A stretch of 64,000 nt of DNA from Flexilinea sp. (GCA_017432685.1 JAFRIR010000113.1:1-64000); one strand, 5' to 3'. Shown: positions 32,995 to 42,472, counted from the stretch's first letter. A program made the numbers and translations. The notes: generated by a model not told the origin, from the letters alone.

Positions 32995-35856
32995 TTAATG
33001 GTTCTCCGGCGAGATATAAATCTCTCCCTGATCAGTCTGGATCACAGTTCCTTCATTCTTCTCGGGAACAGGTTGATTCAGAAATCTGTAATCAAAATTC
33101 TGATCAGGCCAGTCAATCGTTTCCGATACAGTTCTTTCGAGACGAACATGATTGACTTTTTCAAAATATTGACCGTTCTCACGAATCATGCGGATCCTCA
33201 GAAAATAGTTGCCATCCTCAATGCCGTAAGTATACCAGTCTGCAATCGCTCCCGGTTCATAATGAGACTCCATAAGATTGTTGGCAATGATCATCCAGTT
33301 TTCCGGTTCTTCTGCCCTGGCAAACTCCACACTATATGGATAGACTCCATCCAGAGCATAAATGACAGCAGTAATATCGACATGATCATCACGAATGACT
33401 GTTCCATCCGCAGGAGAAACAAGCTCCACAATCGGATAGCCGCAAGGCGGGTAAAGGATCTCTCCTTCGGGGATAAAGTCCAGGTCTTCTGCATGGATTT
33501 GTTCCGCCCATTGCCTTCCGGCTGCGGTGCCTTTGATCCAGTTCTGAGCTTCTTTTTCTCGCACGTTCAGAAATTGTTTTAATTCAGCCCTGGAAACACA
33601 ATCTGCAGAAACAAGTTTTCCGCTCCATGAATCATAATAATAGGATGAAATAAACCCTTCATTCTCCGACAAAGGCGGCTGATATTTCGCAAAGACCTCC
33701 CATTTCCGGTTATTACAATTCGCACCCGGTCTGGTTCCGGAATCCGCACAGATCATCACATCTTCAATCCCCTGCGGACGATTAAAACCGGCGTTCCGAA
33801 TTCCGCTGCGTACGGCAGCTATTGCTTCCATGATGTTGTGCCAGACCGGAGCAGCCCCTGTAACACCGGTAGACGCGGTCATCGGCCGATTATCCGCGTT
33901 TCCGACCCAAACCCCAACGACGATACCTGCATTATACCCAATTGTCCAATTGTCTTTGTAATCATTTGTTGTGCCTGTTTTCACCGCTGCAGGGAAAGAT
34001 AAATTCAAAATTGAACCCTGTCCAAACCCGAGAATACGAGCATTGTCGTCTGAAAGGATCGATGAAATCTGATAAGCGTATTCTTCATTCAGCACTTTTT
34101 CAGGGACAGGCACACCGGGATCATAAATCGTTTGTCCCTGATGATCCGTGATTTTCAGGATCCCCCGCGCGGGAATATACTCACCATTGTTCGCAAAGAC
34201 AGCATATGCATTGGTCAATTCCAGCAAGGTCACTTCACCGCCGCCAAGCGATACAGCCAATCCATATCCGGGTTTATCGAGCGAATCTACATGCAGACGT
34301 TTCGCAAAGGGAATGAATCCTTCTACCGTCTCTGTTTCCGGTTCATCATATAAACCAACATATTCCAATGCTTTTACAGCAGGGATATTCAAAGAAGAGC
34401 CCAGCGCTTCCCGGGCTAAAACCGGCCCGTGAAATAAACCGTCATAATTTGTCGGATGATATGGCGGAGAATACAGCAGGTCTTCCTGTTTCCCGGTGGG
34501 AGAGAAATCAGTTTCCACATCCCAAATCAATGTTGCAGGTGTCCAACCTTTCTCAAAGGCAGCAGCATAGATTAGCGGTTTGATGGCTGACCCGGGCTGT
34601 CTGGGAGAAACTGACATGTTCACCTGTCCGGCATTTTCCGTATCCTGAAAATCCGGAGAACCAACCATTGCCAAAATATCACCGTTTTTTGGATCCATCA
34701 CAATTACCGCGCCGTTATGAACATTGATTTTCTGGATCTCATCTATCTGATCTTTCAGTGATTGCTCAGCAATGTCCTGAATTTGAGGATCTAAGGTTGT
34801 ATAAACCGTGTATCCGGAACGGTACAAGGAATCCGCACCGTATTTTGTTTCAAGCATCTGATAAATATAGTTGACCCAATGCGGATACTTGATCATGAAA
34901 ACACCGGGAACAAATTCAAAATTTTCAATTTTCCAAATCGAATCACTCACCATCACGGGATCGATTTTCACACATTCAGCCCCATTTCGAAGTGAAAGAC
35001 ATCCTCGTTCTGCACTCAGGTTGTACGAAAGCAGAAGAACAGTCTTAAATCTTGCAAGAACCGCAGCTCTGTTACTGAAAATATCATAATACCCGGGAGC
35101 CTGAGGCAGTCCGGCAAGGAATGCAGCTTCCCCAAGGTCAAGGTTTTTTGCGGATTTCTTGAAATATGTTTGGGCGGCTGCTTCAATGCCATAGGCATGA
35201 TTTCCGTAATAGTTTTCATTCAGATAAATTTCAAGAATCTCATCTTTTGAATAACGGCGGGTTATCTCAGCAGCAAGAATAATTTCTTTTATTTTTCGGT
35301 CAACGGTTCTTTCATATCGTTCCGTTTGCGACATCAGCAGATTTCTGGTCAGCTGTTGTGTGATCGTCGAAGCCCCTGAAACAGTCTCACCGGATTCTGC
35401 ATTTTGAAAAAAGGCACGAACAATGGCACGAACATCAAAACCGGGATGATTATAATAATCCTGGTCCTCCACAGCGATTACAGCAGCCAAAACATAAGGA
35501 GATATCTCATCAAGCGTTACATAATCCCGTCGTCCGGCTTCCGGAGGAACAACCTCATATAAAAGATTCTGCTGCCGGTCCATAATTCGAAGCGTTTCAA
35601 ACTGCGATGCCTTTGCACGCAGATCCGAAACATCCGGGAGCTTCATCACGATATATGTATAAAGGCAGAATAAGCCGACAAATAAAAACAGCAGAAAAAC
35701 AAGCAAAAGAATTAAAAACGGTTTCAGACAGCCTTTTTTTTGCTTTTCTGATTTTTTTCTCTTGTCCTGTTCTCCTTCAAAATTCAGGTTTAAACCTGCT
35801 GGAGGAGTCGGGTGCAATTCGTTTTTCCGTTCCATCTGCCATTCCATAATAATCAT
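32995..35856 (-). CDS. Class A penicillin-binding protein (PBP1A-like)
   Basis: A 953-residue bifunctional peptidoglycan synthase. Basic cytoplasmic start, membrane helix (about 45-68), GT51 glycosyltransferase with EDQDYYNHPGFD (near 130) and STITQQLTRNLLMSQ. The transpeptidase shows SAIK (near 422), SLN and KTGTTNDYKDNW (near 627). The C-terminal ~170 residues include a Big/Fn3-like piece (VSPADGTVIRDDHVDI). The ATG at 35856 lacks a ribosome site; ATGs at 35847 and 35835 are alternatives. It heads the long minus-strand gene string. Confidence 0.9.
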   Translation of the reverse strand: MIIMEWQMERKNELHPTPPAGLNLNFEGEQDKRKKSEKQKKGCLKPFLILLLVFLLFLFVGLFCLYTYIVMKLPDVSDLRAKASQFETLRIMDRQQNLLYEVVPPEAGRRDYVTLDEISPYVLAAVIAVEDQDYYNHPGFDVRAIVRAFFQNAESGETVSGASTITQQLTRNLLMSQTERYERTVDRKIKEIILAAEITRRYSKDEILEIYLNENYYGNHAYGIEAAAQTYFKKSAKNLDLGEAAFLAGLPQAPGYYDIFSNRAAVLARFKTVLLLSYNLSAERGCLSLRNGAECVKIDPVMVSDSIWKIENFEFVPGVFMIKYPHWVNYIYQMLETKYGADSLYRSGYTVYTTLDPQIQDIAEQSLKDQIDEIQKINVHNGAVIVMDPKNGDILAMVGSPDFQDTENAGQVNMSVSPRQPGSAIKPLIYAAAFEKGWTPATLIWDVETDFSPTGKQEDLLYSPPYHPTNYDGLFHGPVLAREALGSSLNIPAVKALEYVGLYDEPETETVEGFIPFAKRLHVDSLDKPGYGLAVSLGGGEVTLLELTNAYAVFANNGEYIPARGILKITDHQGQTIYDPGVPVPEKVLNEEYAYQISSILSDDNARILGFGQGSILNLSFPAAVKTGTTNDYKDNWTIGYNAGIVVGVWVGNADNRPMTASTGVTGAAPVWHNIMEAIAAVRSGIRNAGFNRPQGIEDVMICADSGTRPGANCNNRKWEVFAKYQPPLSENEGFISSYYYDSWSGKLVSADCVSRAELKQFLNVREKEAQNWIKGTAAGRQWAEQIHAEDLDFIPEGEILYPPCGYPIVELVSPADGTVIRDDHVDITAVIYALDGVYPYSVEFARAEEPENWMIIANNLMESHYEPGAIADWYTYGIEDGNYFLRIRMIRENGQYFEKVNHVRLERTVSETIDWPDQNFDYRFLNQPVPEKNEGTVIQTDQGEIYISPENH

Positions 35857-35913
35857 ATATTTATAATTCTAATTTTTCAGTTCCGATTGGTCAATAGTTT
35901 TATGAAGTCAGGA

Positions 35914-35941
35914 TTAATACGGACATGATTGATGATATAAT
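35914..35941 (+). promoter_or_regulatory. Weak candidate promoter of the DarA-like pair
   Basis: A perfect TATAAT (35936-35941) with TTAATA (35914-35919) at 16-bp spacing, 35 bp before the ATG of the first DarA-like gene, in the divergent region with the PBP gene. Confidence 0.4.
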
Positions 35942-35975
35942 GTAGACAAACATTCATGTGAAGGAGGGCTCTTAT

Positions 35976-36314
35976 ATGGAATCGAAACAGGAAAGCAATC
36001 TTTTGTTTGCCGTTGTCCAGGCTTTGGATGCTGATATTGCTCAACACGCCTTAAAAAGTATCGGGATTGATTCCTATCAAATGCCCAGCGTAGGCGGCTT
36101 TCTTGGACGGAAGAACGTTACACTCATTATCGATTGTCCAGAAGAAAGTAATGAAGAAGTTTTGCGCATTCTGAAGAATTCATGCAGCCAGCGAATCGAA
36201 TTCATCAACCTTCCCATTGAAAACGCTCAACAGGCTATCCCTACCCCGACCCAGGTTTCCGTCGGCGGAGCAGCCATTTTTGAACTGACTGCAGATAAAA
36301 TCATAAAACTGTAA
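35976..36314 (+). CDS. DarA-like PII-fold protein, first copy
   Basis: A 112-residue protein with the cyclic-di-AMP receptor (DarA/PstA, DUF970) plan: LLFAVVQALDADIAQHALKS, then PSVGGFLGRKNVTLIIDCPE, and a final beta part VSVGGAAIFELTADKIIKL. The Gly-Gly-Phe-Leu loop that lines the ligand site in DarA is kept. The start at 35976 follows AAGGAGGG; a frame starting 18 bp earlier would hide that site. It is followed by a shorter paralogue 15 bp later. Confidence 0.75.
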   Translation: MESKQESNLLFAVVQALDADIAQHALKSIGIDSYQMPSVGGFLGRKNVTLIIDCPEESNEEVLRILKNSCSQRIEFINLPIENAQQAIPTPTQVSVGGAAIFELTADKIIKL

Positions 36315-36329
36315 GAAAGGACGAGCTGA

Positions 36330-36590
36330 ATGAAACTTATCATCACAATTATTCCGGGGAATGAATGCGACAACATCTCAATGGCTCTGACTGAAAGAAA
36401 GTTCCGTGTGACGAAAATTGCCTCAACAGGAGGCTTTTTACGCAAGGGAAACGCCACACTGCTCGTCGGTGTTGACGATGAGAAGCTTGATGAAGCCATC
36501 AGTCTGATCAAAAAAGGTGCAGAAAACACCAATGAACAGCAGAAAGGCGTTCTATTTGTAGTCAAAGTAGATAAATTCATTCATTTCTAA
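36330..36590 (+). CDS. DarA-like PII-fold protein, second short copy
   Basis: An 86-residue paralogue with MKLIITIIPGNECDNISMAL, KFRVTKIASTGGFLRKGNAT (very like DarA) and LLVGVDDEKLDEAISLIKKG. It is shorter than DarA (about 109) and the middle loop is compact, ending VLFVVKVDKFIHF. Whether it binds c-di-AMP alone or with the first copy is open. Ribosome site AGAAAGGACGA. Confidence 0.75.
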   Translation: MKLIITIIPGNECDNISMALTERKFRVTKIASTGGFLRKGNATLLVGVDDEKLDEAISLIKKGAENTNEQQKGVLFVVKVDKFIHF

Positions 36591-36676
36591 TTTATTTAAT
36601 CGATTTCTAATGAACTTTTTTGAAAAAATTCGGTATTATTAAATAAATAATATTGGTCAAGAAAGGAAAATCAAAA

Positions 36677-37624
36677 ATGAACTATTCTCGCGCTTTTTCT
36701 TATGTATTTGAAGATAAAAACTGGCTTTCGAAAATCCTGATTGCCGGATTAATTTCCCTGATCCCGATTATCGGACAGTTTTATCTTTGTGGATGGATGG
36801 TTGAAATCGTTCGCCGCACAAAAGCCGGACGGACTGACATTTTGCCGACCACCCATTTCACTTACTTTCTGACCCTCGGGCTGAAGGTATTTGTAGTCTG
36901 CCTGATCTATTCGATTCCGGTGATCATTCTTTCCTGTATTCTCGGACTGATGAACACATCGGTAGAAAGCTCAGACAGCAACATGATCGCCATCATTTTC
37001 ACCGGTATGGGATGTCTCGGCAGCATTCTGACTTTCGTAGTGAACGTAGCGGTTTCCCTTCTCGGCACTTATGGTATCATCAGACTTGCTGAAACAGACC
37101 AGATCAAAGCCTGTCTTGATTTTAATGATGCCTTCAACACCATCAAAGATAACATTGGCACCTTCATCATCGTTGAATTGCTCGCACTGGTTGCAGGGCT
37201 CATCCAGGGAGCCGGTTTCATTATTTGCTTTGTCGGTGCAATTCTCACCGTTCCCTACGGCGTTGCTGTTACAGGAAATCTGGTCGGCCAGCTGTGGGAT
37301 AACCTTAAAGTGAATCCCACCGGCAGCAAACCCCGTCGCACAACTGTGAACGAACCTGCAAATGATATTATTGAAGAAGCTCCTTTCACAAAGGTAGAGG
37401 AAATTGAAAAGCAGGTTTCCGATGTTCCTGAAGAACCGAAAAACGAAGAAATTGTTATTGATGCAGCAGAGCCAATAATTGAAGAAACAGAACAGGTCAT
37501 ATCTGATCAAGTTCAAACCGAAGCGGTTCCCGAATCAGAAACACCTGTTGATGAAGCTCCAACTGCAGAGGCTGAACCTCAGGAAGAAGAAAAACCCGAT
37601 ACAGATATTCCCTCTTTCGAATAA
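36677..37624 (+). CDS. DUF4013 membrane protein with acidic tail
   Basis: About 315 residues. It begins YSRAFSYVFEDKNWLSKILI, the DUF4013 start, with GLISLIPIIGQFYLCGWMVE and about five hydrophobic segments up to residue 210. The last ~95 residues are very acidic and Glu/Pro-rich (EEAPFTKVEEIEKQ and similar), likely a disordered cytoplasmic tail. Start at 36677 is chosen after AAGAAAGGA. Function of the family is unknown. Confidence 0.75.
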   Translation: MNYSRAFSYVFEDKNWLSKILIAGLISLIPIIGQFYLCGWMVEIVRRTKAGRTDILPTTHFTYFLTLGLKVFVVCLIYSIPVIILSCILGLMNTSVESSDSNMIAIIFTGMGCLGSILTFVVNVAVSLLGTYGIIRLAETDQIKACLDFNDAFNTIKDNIGTFIIVELLALVAGLIQGAGFIICFVGAILTVPYGVAVTGNLVGQLWDNLKVNPTGSKPRRTTVNEPANDIIEEAPFTKVEEIEKQVSDVPEEPKNEEIVIDAAEPIIEETEQVISDQVQTEAVPESETPVDEAPTAEAEPQEEEKPDTDIPSFE

Positions 37625-37640
37625 TAGAGATACCTTATCA

Positions 37641-37675
37641 AAAAAAAGCCATCCTCATTATGGGGATGGTTTTTT
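37641..37675. terminator. Bidirectional terminator, overlaps a stop codon
   Basis: CCATCC (37649-37654) pairs with GGATGG (37664-37669), with an A-run before and a T-run after, so it works on both strands. The loop contains the stop codon of the minus-strand gene at 37658. Confidence 0.75.
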
Positions 37676-39247
37676 ATTTACTATGATCCAACCATCTGTT
37701 TTGTTGATCTCAGCACCTTCACAGAAATCAAGGTCCAAAGGATATTCTGCTTCGCTGAGATAAACATAGGTTGAATCGGGTTGTATTTGGGAACAGGTCA
37801 GATGAAACATTTCCAACTTATCGCCGCCATAAACATGTTCAATAGGCCGGGCATTCGCATTCATATTGAAGGTCATATGATGATCGGCTGCGAAAAGAGC
37901 AAGTGCGTCAACAGCCTTCGGATCTCCCTCTGAACAATTTAGATGGATCACTCCATCAGGAATCGACTCCTGCAAAGAAGCACTTAATTCAGGCAAATTA
38001 TTACCAGGATTTCGGAATCGTTCTGCAGTTTGCCGGTGAAATTCATTCAAGTCAGCTGTTTGGATCAATACACAAAACAGAACAATAAAGATAACATATT
38101 TATCGTTTTCCGCTTTTTTTGCAAGTACATAAAGCGATACAAACAAAACCAGGTAATACAACGGCCAGACAAGTCGTCCCGAAGAACGAAAGATGGAAAG
38201 CATTGAATTGATCTGTTCAGGTATTTTGAATTGCCAAACCAGTGTTTTATCAAAATATGCTTCGTTTGAGACCCCTATCAACACAAGTAACATTGTCGGG
38301 ACAAGATAGATAACAGTGTTTTTGATTAATTCTTTTCCGCAAAAAAAACAGACAGACAAAACCATCAAAATCAACCCAAGCCCCCAATAATTAAAGCCTT
38401 CATACTGTAAAGGGTTTGTCTCACGAGAGCACAGCAATGATGGTATGGAATCCGGATTAATGAAAGCATTCAGGTTCATAGAAAGCTCTGCATAACTCCC
38501 TGTTTGAGGAAGAATATGAGAGTAACCAAAGATATAATAACCTGCAAATAAAGCCAATGCAAAAATGGCTGCGGGTATGATTATTTTGACAGCATGCTGC
38601 TTCTTTATCGCCATTCGAATCATTTGCAACACCAGGATAAAAGCAATCATCGGAATGAAATAGATATGGATCAGAAGCGCCGCTTCTGTCAAAAAGAACC
38701 AGCAGGGTAGATTCCAGCGTTTTTCAAAATTCATTGCCAGCCAGACAGCAGCCAGTATCAGCCAGTGAGCTGTCAGCGTGTCGTGGATCAAAGCACGCTG
38801 CAAAATGACCGGGTTGAGTATAGAGATGAATACACCTGCCAACGTAAAGGAAACTCTATGGGTCAGATGCCAGCAGATCATACCCGAGAATAGAGCGATC
38901 AGCAGAAAAGAAAGGACGATCCATATGCCATTGAACTGAAATTCATCCGGTAAAACACAGTTTAACGGTTTCAGCAACAGACAGAACAATGGGTTTGAAT
39001 CCGTGACTATGACCGAAGTACCGACAGGATAATTCAGATTTCTCATAAAAAAAACATACCGGTTCCAGCCATCATTTCGAAAAAAACGCCAACCAAGGTA
39101 ATGCTGGAGATTATCTCCGCCACCATTTTTCACCCACCCGCTATTCAGTGGGTCGAGATTCTGCGGTGTAAAAATGATCAGAATAAAAAGCAGGGAAACG
39201 AGACAACCGGTCAAGATGGACAAATTTTTTTTATATCTTTCACTCAT
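37658..39247 (-). CDS. GT-C-like membrane glycosyltransferase (DUF6311-like)
   Basis: A 529-residue protein with about eleven hydrophobic segments. The first outer loop has NGGGDNLQHYLGWRFFRND near residue 41, and later VTDSNPLFCLLLKPL, matching a family of polyprenol-dependent transferases by memory (DUF6311). The C-terminal ~100 residues are soluble and likely outside, with YLSEAEYPLDLDFCEG. Substrate not known. Its terminator is shared with the convergent DUF4013 gene. Confidence 0.6.
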   Translation of the reverse strand: MSERYKKNLSILTGCLVSLLFILIIFTPQNLDPLNSGWVKNGGGDNLQHYLGWRFFRNDGWNRYVFFMRNLNYPVGTSVIVTDSNPLFCLLLKPLNCVLPDEFQFNGIWIVLSFLLIALFSGMICWHLTHRVSFTLAGVFISILNPVILQRALIHDTLTAHWLILAAVWLAMNFEKRWNLPCWFFLTEAALLIHIYFIPMIAFILVLQMIRMAIKKQHAVKIIIPAAIFALALFAGYYIFGYSHILPQTGSYAELSMNLNAFINPDSIPSLLCSRETNPLQYEGFNYWGLGLILMVLSVCFFCGKELIKNTVIYLVPTMLLVLIGVSNEAYFDKTLVWQFKIPEQINSMLSIFRSSGRLVWPLYYLVLFVSLYVLAKKAENDKYVIFIVLFCVLIQTADLNEFHRQTAERFRNPGNNLPELSASLQESIPDGVIHLNCSEGDPKAVDALALFAADHHMTFNMNANARPIEHVYGGDKLEMFHLTCSQIQPDSTYVYLSEAEYPLDLDFCEGAEINKTDGWIIVNKKPSP

Positions 39248-39454
39248 TTCTTTATCCCGTCAACTTCAGTGCAAAATTCTAACATAGTTCTAATCTAAAA
39301 ATGATATATATTATGATAGCATAAAATATAATAAGAATCAATACAGTGACACTGTGTGATTTTAACAGATAGCTACAATCATATTCAAATGAGCATATGG
39401 AAAAGCAATGTTTATGGTAAACTTAAAAAAACGGATAAACAAATACTGACAACA

Positions 39455-40267
39455 ATGAAATCGTACTCCTTTTTCAAAGCCCTCTTCACCATTCTTTTCA
39501 CAGCCTTAGTGACTGCGACGATTCTTGTTACCTTTTCACCAGGCGCAGAGTACATCGACCAATTTGTACCGCCAGCGGAATCAAATACTGTTGAGTTAAA
39601 CGGGCAGAACAATCAAAAAAAGATCATCGGAATTCTCCCCGGTCATTATGGCTACGACAGCGGGTATCAATGCGGAGCAGATTATAATTTCGTAAAAGAA
39701 TCCGATGTAAACCTGCGCCTGGCAGTGATGGTTCGAGACTATCTTGAAGCTCAGGGATATACGGTTGACTTTCTCCATGAATACGACCCGAAATTATCCA
39801 ATTACACAGCCCTTGCACTCCTTTCCATCCACACAAACACCTGCAATGCAGATGATCCAAAACTCTCTGGCTTCAATATAACTACCGGTGGACAAAACAC
39901 ATATCCCAGTGAGAGCAAACGGCTTAACGACTGTCTGACTTATCACTATGCTCAGAATTCTGAGCTTGATTTTCTCGGAGAAAACTACACGCCCGGAGAA
40001 GAATCTCTCTATACATTCGATACAGTTAACAACTACACCACTATTTCTGTGATCCACGCCGGTTATCTTGATAATGACTACCGAACTATTTCTGAAAAAA
40101 CAAACAGCCTTGCGAGAGGGATCGCTGATGGAATCATTTGTTATGTTGAAGATGATACCGTGGGCAGCATCTACAAGGCACAACCTGTCGACACATTATC
40201 GACACTCAATTCTTCACAGAAAACATATAAGATACCACTCTCTCAACCTATCGCAGAAAGGGAGTAA
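39455..40267 (+). CDS. Membrane-anchored amidase_3-like protein, catalytic Glu missing
   Basis: About 270 residues: an N-terminal helix (SFFKALFTILFTALVTATIL), then an N-acetylmuramoyl-L-alanine amidase fold. Zinc-site pieces are ILPGHYGYDSGYQ, VKESDVNLRLA (Glu) and LLSIHTNTC. The final motif, normally VxxEtGFxSN with the catalytic Glu, reads SVIHAGYLDND, with His in its place. It is therefore probably a binding protein or altered enzyme. The start is uncertain: ATGs at 39389 and 39455 and a GTG at 39356 are in frame and none has a good ribosome site; I prefer 39455. Confidence 0.65.
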   Translation: MKSYSFFKALFTILFTALVTATILVTFSPGAEYIDQFVPPAESNTVELNGQNNQKKIIGILPGHYGYDSGYQCGADYNFVKESDVNLRLAVMVRDYLEAQGYTVDFLHEYDPKLSNYTALALLSIHTNTCNADDPKLSGFNITTGGQNTYPSESKRLNDCLTYHYAQNSELDFLGENYTPGEESLYTFDTVNNYTTISVIHAGYLDNDYRTISEKTNSLARGIADGIICYVEDDTVGSIYKAQPVDTLSTLNSSQKTYKIPLSQPIAERE

Positions 40268-40281
40268 ACAGGAGGACGAAC

Positions 40282-40704
40282 ATGGCTAATAAAGCTTTTT
40301 TCGCTGGATTGATATACGATGAGAATGAAAACCTGATCGAAACAGCAACTATCGGAAATGATACTTTTTATGTTGTCGACGACTATGGATTTAAACGGCA
40401 TATAGATTCCAGGGAGGTAGATGAAAAAATCGTACGCCTCTTCACAGACCAAATCAATGGAAATGAAGAATATCTGGCAAACGCAGCTGCGAACATGACC
40501 GGAAAAACAGATTTATTTTCAATGGCTATGTTTAAAAACTCGCTTTTGAATATTGACAAGGAAATCGAATCAATGTTTCGACAGGGACCGCCTCCGGGAT
40601 TGTCAGAATTTCTCGGAATGTCCGGATTCAAAGTGAACATCGATCTTCACGGGAACATCACCAATGTGAATATGCCCACCGCAGCAGGTGGTTCAGACGA
40701 ATAA
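40282..40704 (+). CDS. Conserved small protein of unknown function
   Basis: A 140-residue soluble acidic protein. It starts MANKAFFAGLIYDENENLIE, with a beta-rich part (ATIGNDTFYVVDDYG), a helical part around MAMFKNSLLNIDKEIESM, and FLGMSGFKVNIDLHGNIT. No known domain. AGGAGGA ribosome site, 14 bp after the amidase-like gene, so probably cotranscribed; a strong terminator follows. Confidence 0.55.
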   Translation: MANKAFFAGLIYDENENLIETATIGNDTFYVVDDYGFKRHIDSREVDEKIVRLFTDQINGNEEYLANAAANMTGKTDLFSMAMFKNSLLNIDKEIESMFRQGPPPGLSEFLGMSGFKVNIDLHGNITNVNMPTAAGGSDE

Positions 40705-40708
40705 TCAC

Positions 40709-40743
40709 AAACGGCTGCTTTATCAAAGGAAAAGCAGCCGTTT
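40709..40743. terminator. Strong bidirectional terminator
   Basis: A 12-bp perfect stem (40709-40720 with 40732-40743) with an A-rich flank on one side and T-run on the other lies between converging genes. Confidence 0.8.
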
Positions 40744-40767
40744 TCATCGCAAAGTATAGAAGAAGAT

Positions 40768-41112
40768 CTATTTCAGCTCACGAAGCAACTCGATAATTTC
40801 CTTCCAGTCATCTTCAAAGAAAAACAGGGTCGCACCCGGCATTTCGATCGAATAAATGTTATCTCCTTCCACCTCTTCACAAGAAGCCAGATAGTTTTCT
40901 GTCTCAGCCAAAACACCGGTGGTACCGATTGGAATTTCCGTAAAATCGGCTTTGAATTCCATAAACTCTTCCCATTCTTCAACGTAAAAATGGACCGTTG
41001 TCCGACCGAATTCGACATGGAAGGTAACCTCTTCATCCGGTTCATATGCTTTCCATGCCATGAAATTTTCAGTCTTTGCGATTTCTTCTGTTTTAAAATC
41101 CATTTGAGCCAT
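40768..41112 (-). CDS. Small acidic protein with internal duplication
   Basis: A 114-residue protein with two ~38-residue copies of one unit. Copy 1 (about 16-53) and copy 2 (about 73-110) both run N-[FY]-[ML]-A, then Glu-rich loop, then xFxFEDDW-like strand and helix (VHFYVEEWEEFMEF versus LFFFEDDWKEIIEL). No signal peptide, no known family. The ATG has an AGGAGGT site and overlaps the upstream permease gene by 20 bp. Confidence 0.55.
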   Translation of the reverse strand: MAQMDFKTEEIAKTENFMAWKAYEPDEEVTFHVEFGRTTVHFYVEEWEEFMEFKADFTEIPIGTTGVLAETENYLASCEEVEGDNIYSIEMPGATLFFFEDDWKEIIELLRELK

Positions 41113-42451
41113 GTCCTTTACCTCCTAACAATCGAGACCCTGCATTTCTAATGCTATAAAGAAGTTTATCACAAATTTGCGCTATTTTGTTTCTGTAATT
41201 TACGAAATAGACCTTCAACGGCAAAGGTTCTTCAACGGTTTCAATATCCGCCCACGGATCTTCATCCTGGAGCTTTTTTATAATATAACGCATCATAAGT
41301 TTCAAAGTCGCCACAATGGGAGCTGAGAGAAATATTCCCAGAAAACCCATAGTTCTGCCGCAAACCAATGCGGAAACCAACACAGCTGCCGGATGAATTT
41401 TCAGCGTGTCTGCCAGGAATTTTGGCTGTATGAACCCATCCATGAACTTATCAAGCAAAAATGAAATAAGGACCACCATTATTGTATAAGGCAGCGGCTG
41501 CATCCCGAACAAGCCTGGATCCTGAAACAACGCAACCAACGCAACAGCAGCCCAGGCGAAAAAGGATCCTATATAGGGGATCATACGGGTCAATGCTACT
41601 GTAAGCGCTAAAACAAACGCATACCGCACTCCTAATATGACATAAAGGAAAGAGTAAACCACCAGTGCAATCAACAGCAACATTGCCTGCCCCCACAAAA
41701 ACCTGCGCCAAATCAAAGACAAGTGATATCTTCCCATCTCAATGTCGTAATCATATCCCGGGATCTTGATCATTTTCGGTGCATCATCATTTTTCTTCGC
41801 CTCCCATACAATAAAAAAGGAGAAACCAAAGATAAAGAAAAACCAACCAATTTTTGAAGAAAAACTCTGGAGAAAAGAAAGCACACCGCTTCCTATACTC
41901 TGCATAATCTTCTCTAATTGCTGGTTTAACTCTGAGTTCTGTGAAATACCGACAATTTGAAGGAAATATCTCCCCGCGAAGGTGTTTTCGCCGCCCAGGA
42001 GTTCAAGCACCATGTCCGGCAGGTTATCGACAGAACTGTCGATCGTGTCAAACAAATTCATCACCTGGCCGTAAATAGAAAAACCACCGGCAGCCAGAAT
42101 ACCCATAGCAACGATCAAGAATATACCAAAAACAATGATGACAGCAGCTTTATGTGAAATATGCCATTTATCCTGAATCGAGAATACGATAGGCTTAAGA
42201 TAAAAAACCATCAAACAGGATAAAATCAAAGGAATGATCATGTTCCTTAGAAAGAACAGACAGAGCAATCCGAGAATCATCAAGCTGGTAATTACTGTCT
42301 TTTTGACATTTTTCGTCCATAATGGCGATTTGCTCGGGTCTTCCTGTTCTTTTTCATCATCAGACGGAATGAAAACGACCGGCATACGATCAGCCGGTCT
42401 GTTCTTATTTATCGCATTAGACAATCGGTTAAATATATCTTCTACATTCAT
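41093..42451 (-). CDS. AI-2E family (PerM/YdiK-like) permease
   Basis: A 452-residue membrane protein with about eight hydrophobic segments. Family marks are LSCLMVFYLKPIVFSIQDKW near residue 75, LVVYSFLYVILGVRYAFVLA near 270, RMIPYIGSFFAWAAVALVAL near 300 and the PxFLADTLKIHPAAVLVSAL region near 350. Members move small solutes or ions; some are Na+/Li+ antiporters. A long basic N-terminus precedes the first helix. The start lacks a ribosome site. Confidence 0.8.
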   Translation of the reverse strand: MNVEDIFNRLSNAINKNRPADRMPVVFIPSDDEKEQEDPSKSPLWTKNVKKTVITSLMILGLLCLFFLRNMIIPLILSCLMVFYLKPIVFSIQDKWHISHKAAVIIVFGIFLIVAMGILAAGGFSIYGQVMNLFDTIDSSVDNLPDMVLELLGGENTFAGRYFLQIVGISQNSELNQQLEKIMQSIGSGVLSFLQSFSSKIGWFFFIFGFSFFIVWEAKKNDDAPKMIKIPGYDYDIEMGRYHLSLIWRRFLWGQAMLLLIALVVYSFLYVILGVRYAFVLALTVALTRMIPYIGSFFAWAAVALVALFQDPGLFGMQPLPYTIMVVLISFLLDKFMDGFIQPKFLADTLKIHPAAVLVSALVCGRTMGFLGIFLSAPIVATLKLMMRYIIKKLQDEDPWADIETVEEPLPLKVYFVNYRNKIAQICDKLLYSIRNAGSRLLGGKGHGSNGF

Positions 42452-42472
42452 AAAACCATAATCATATATTTA

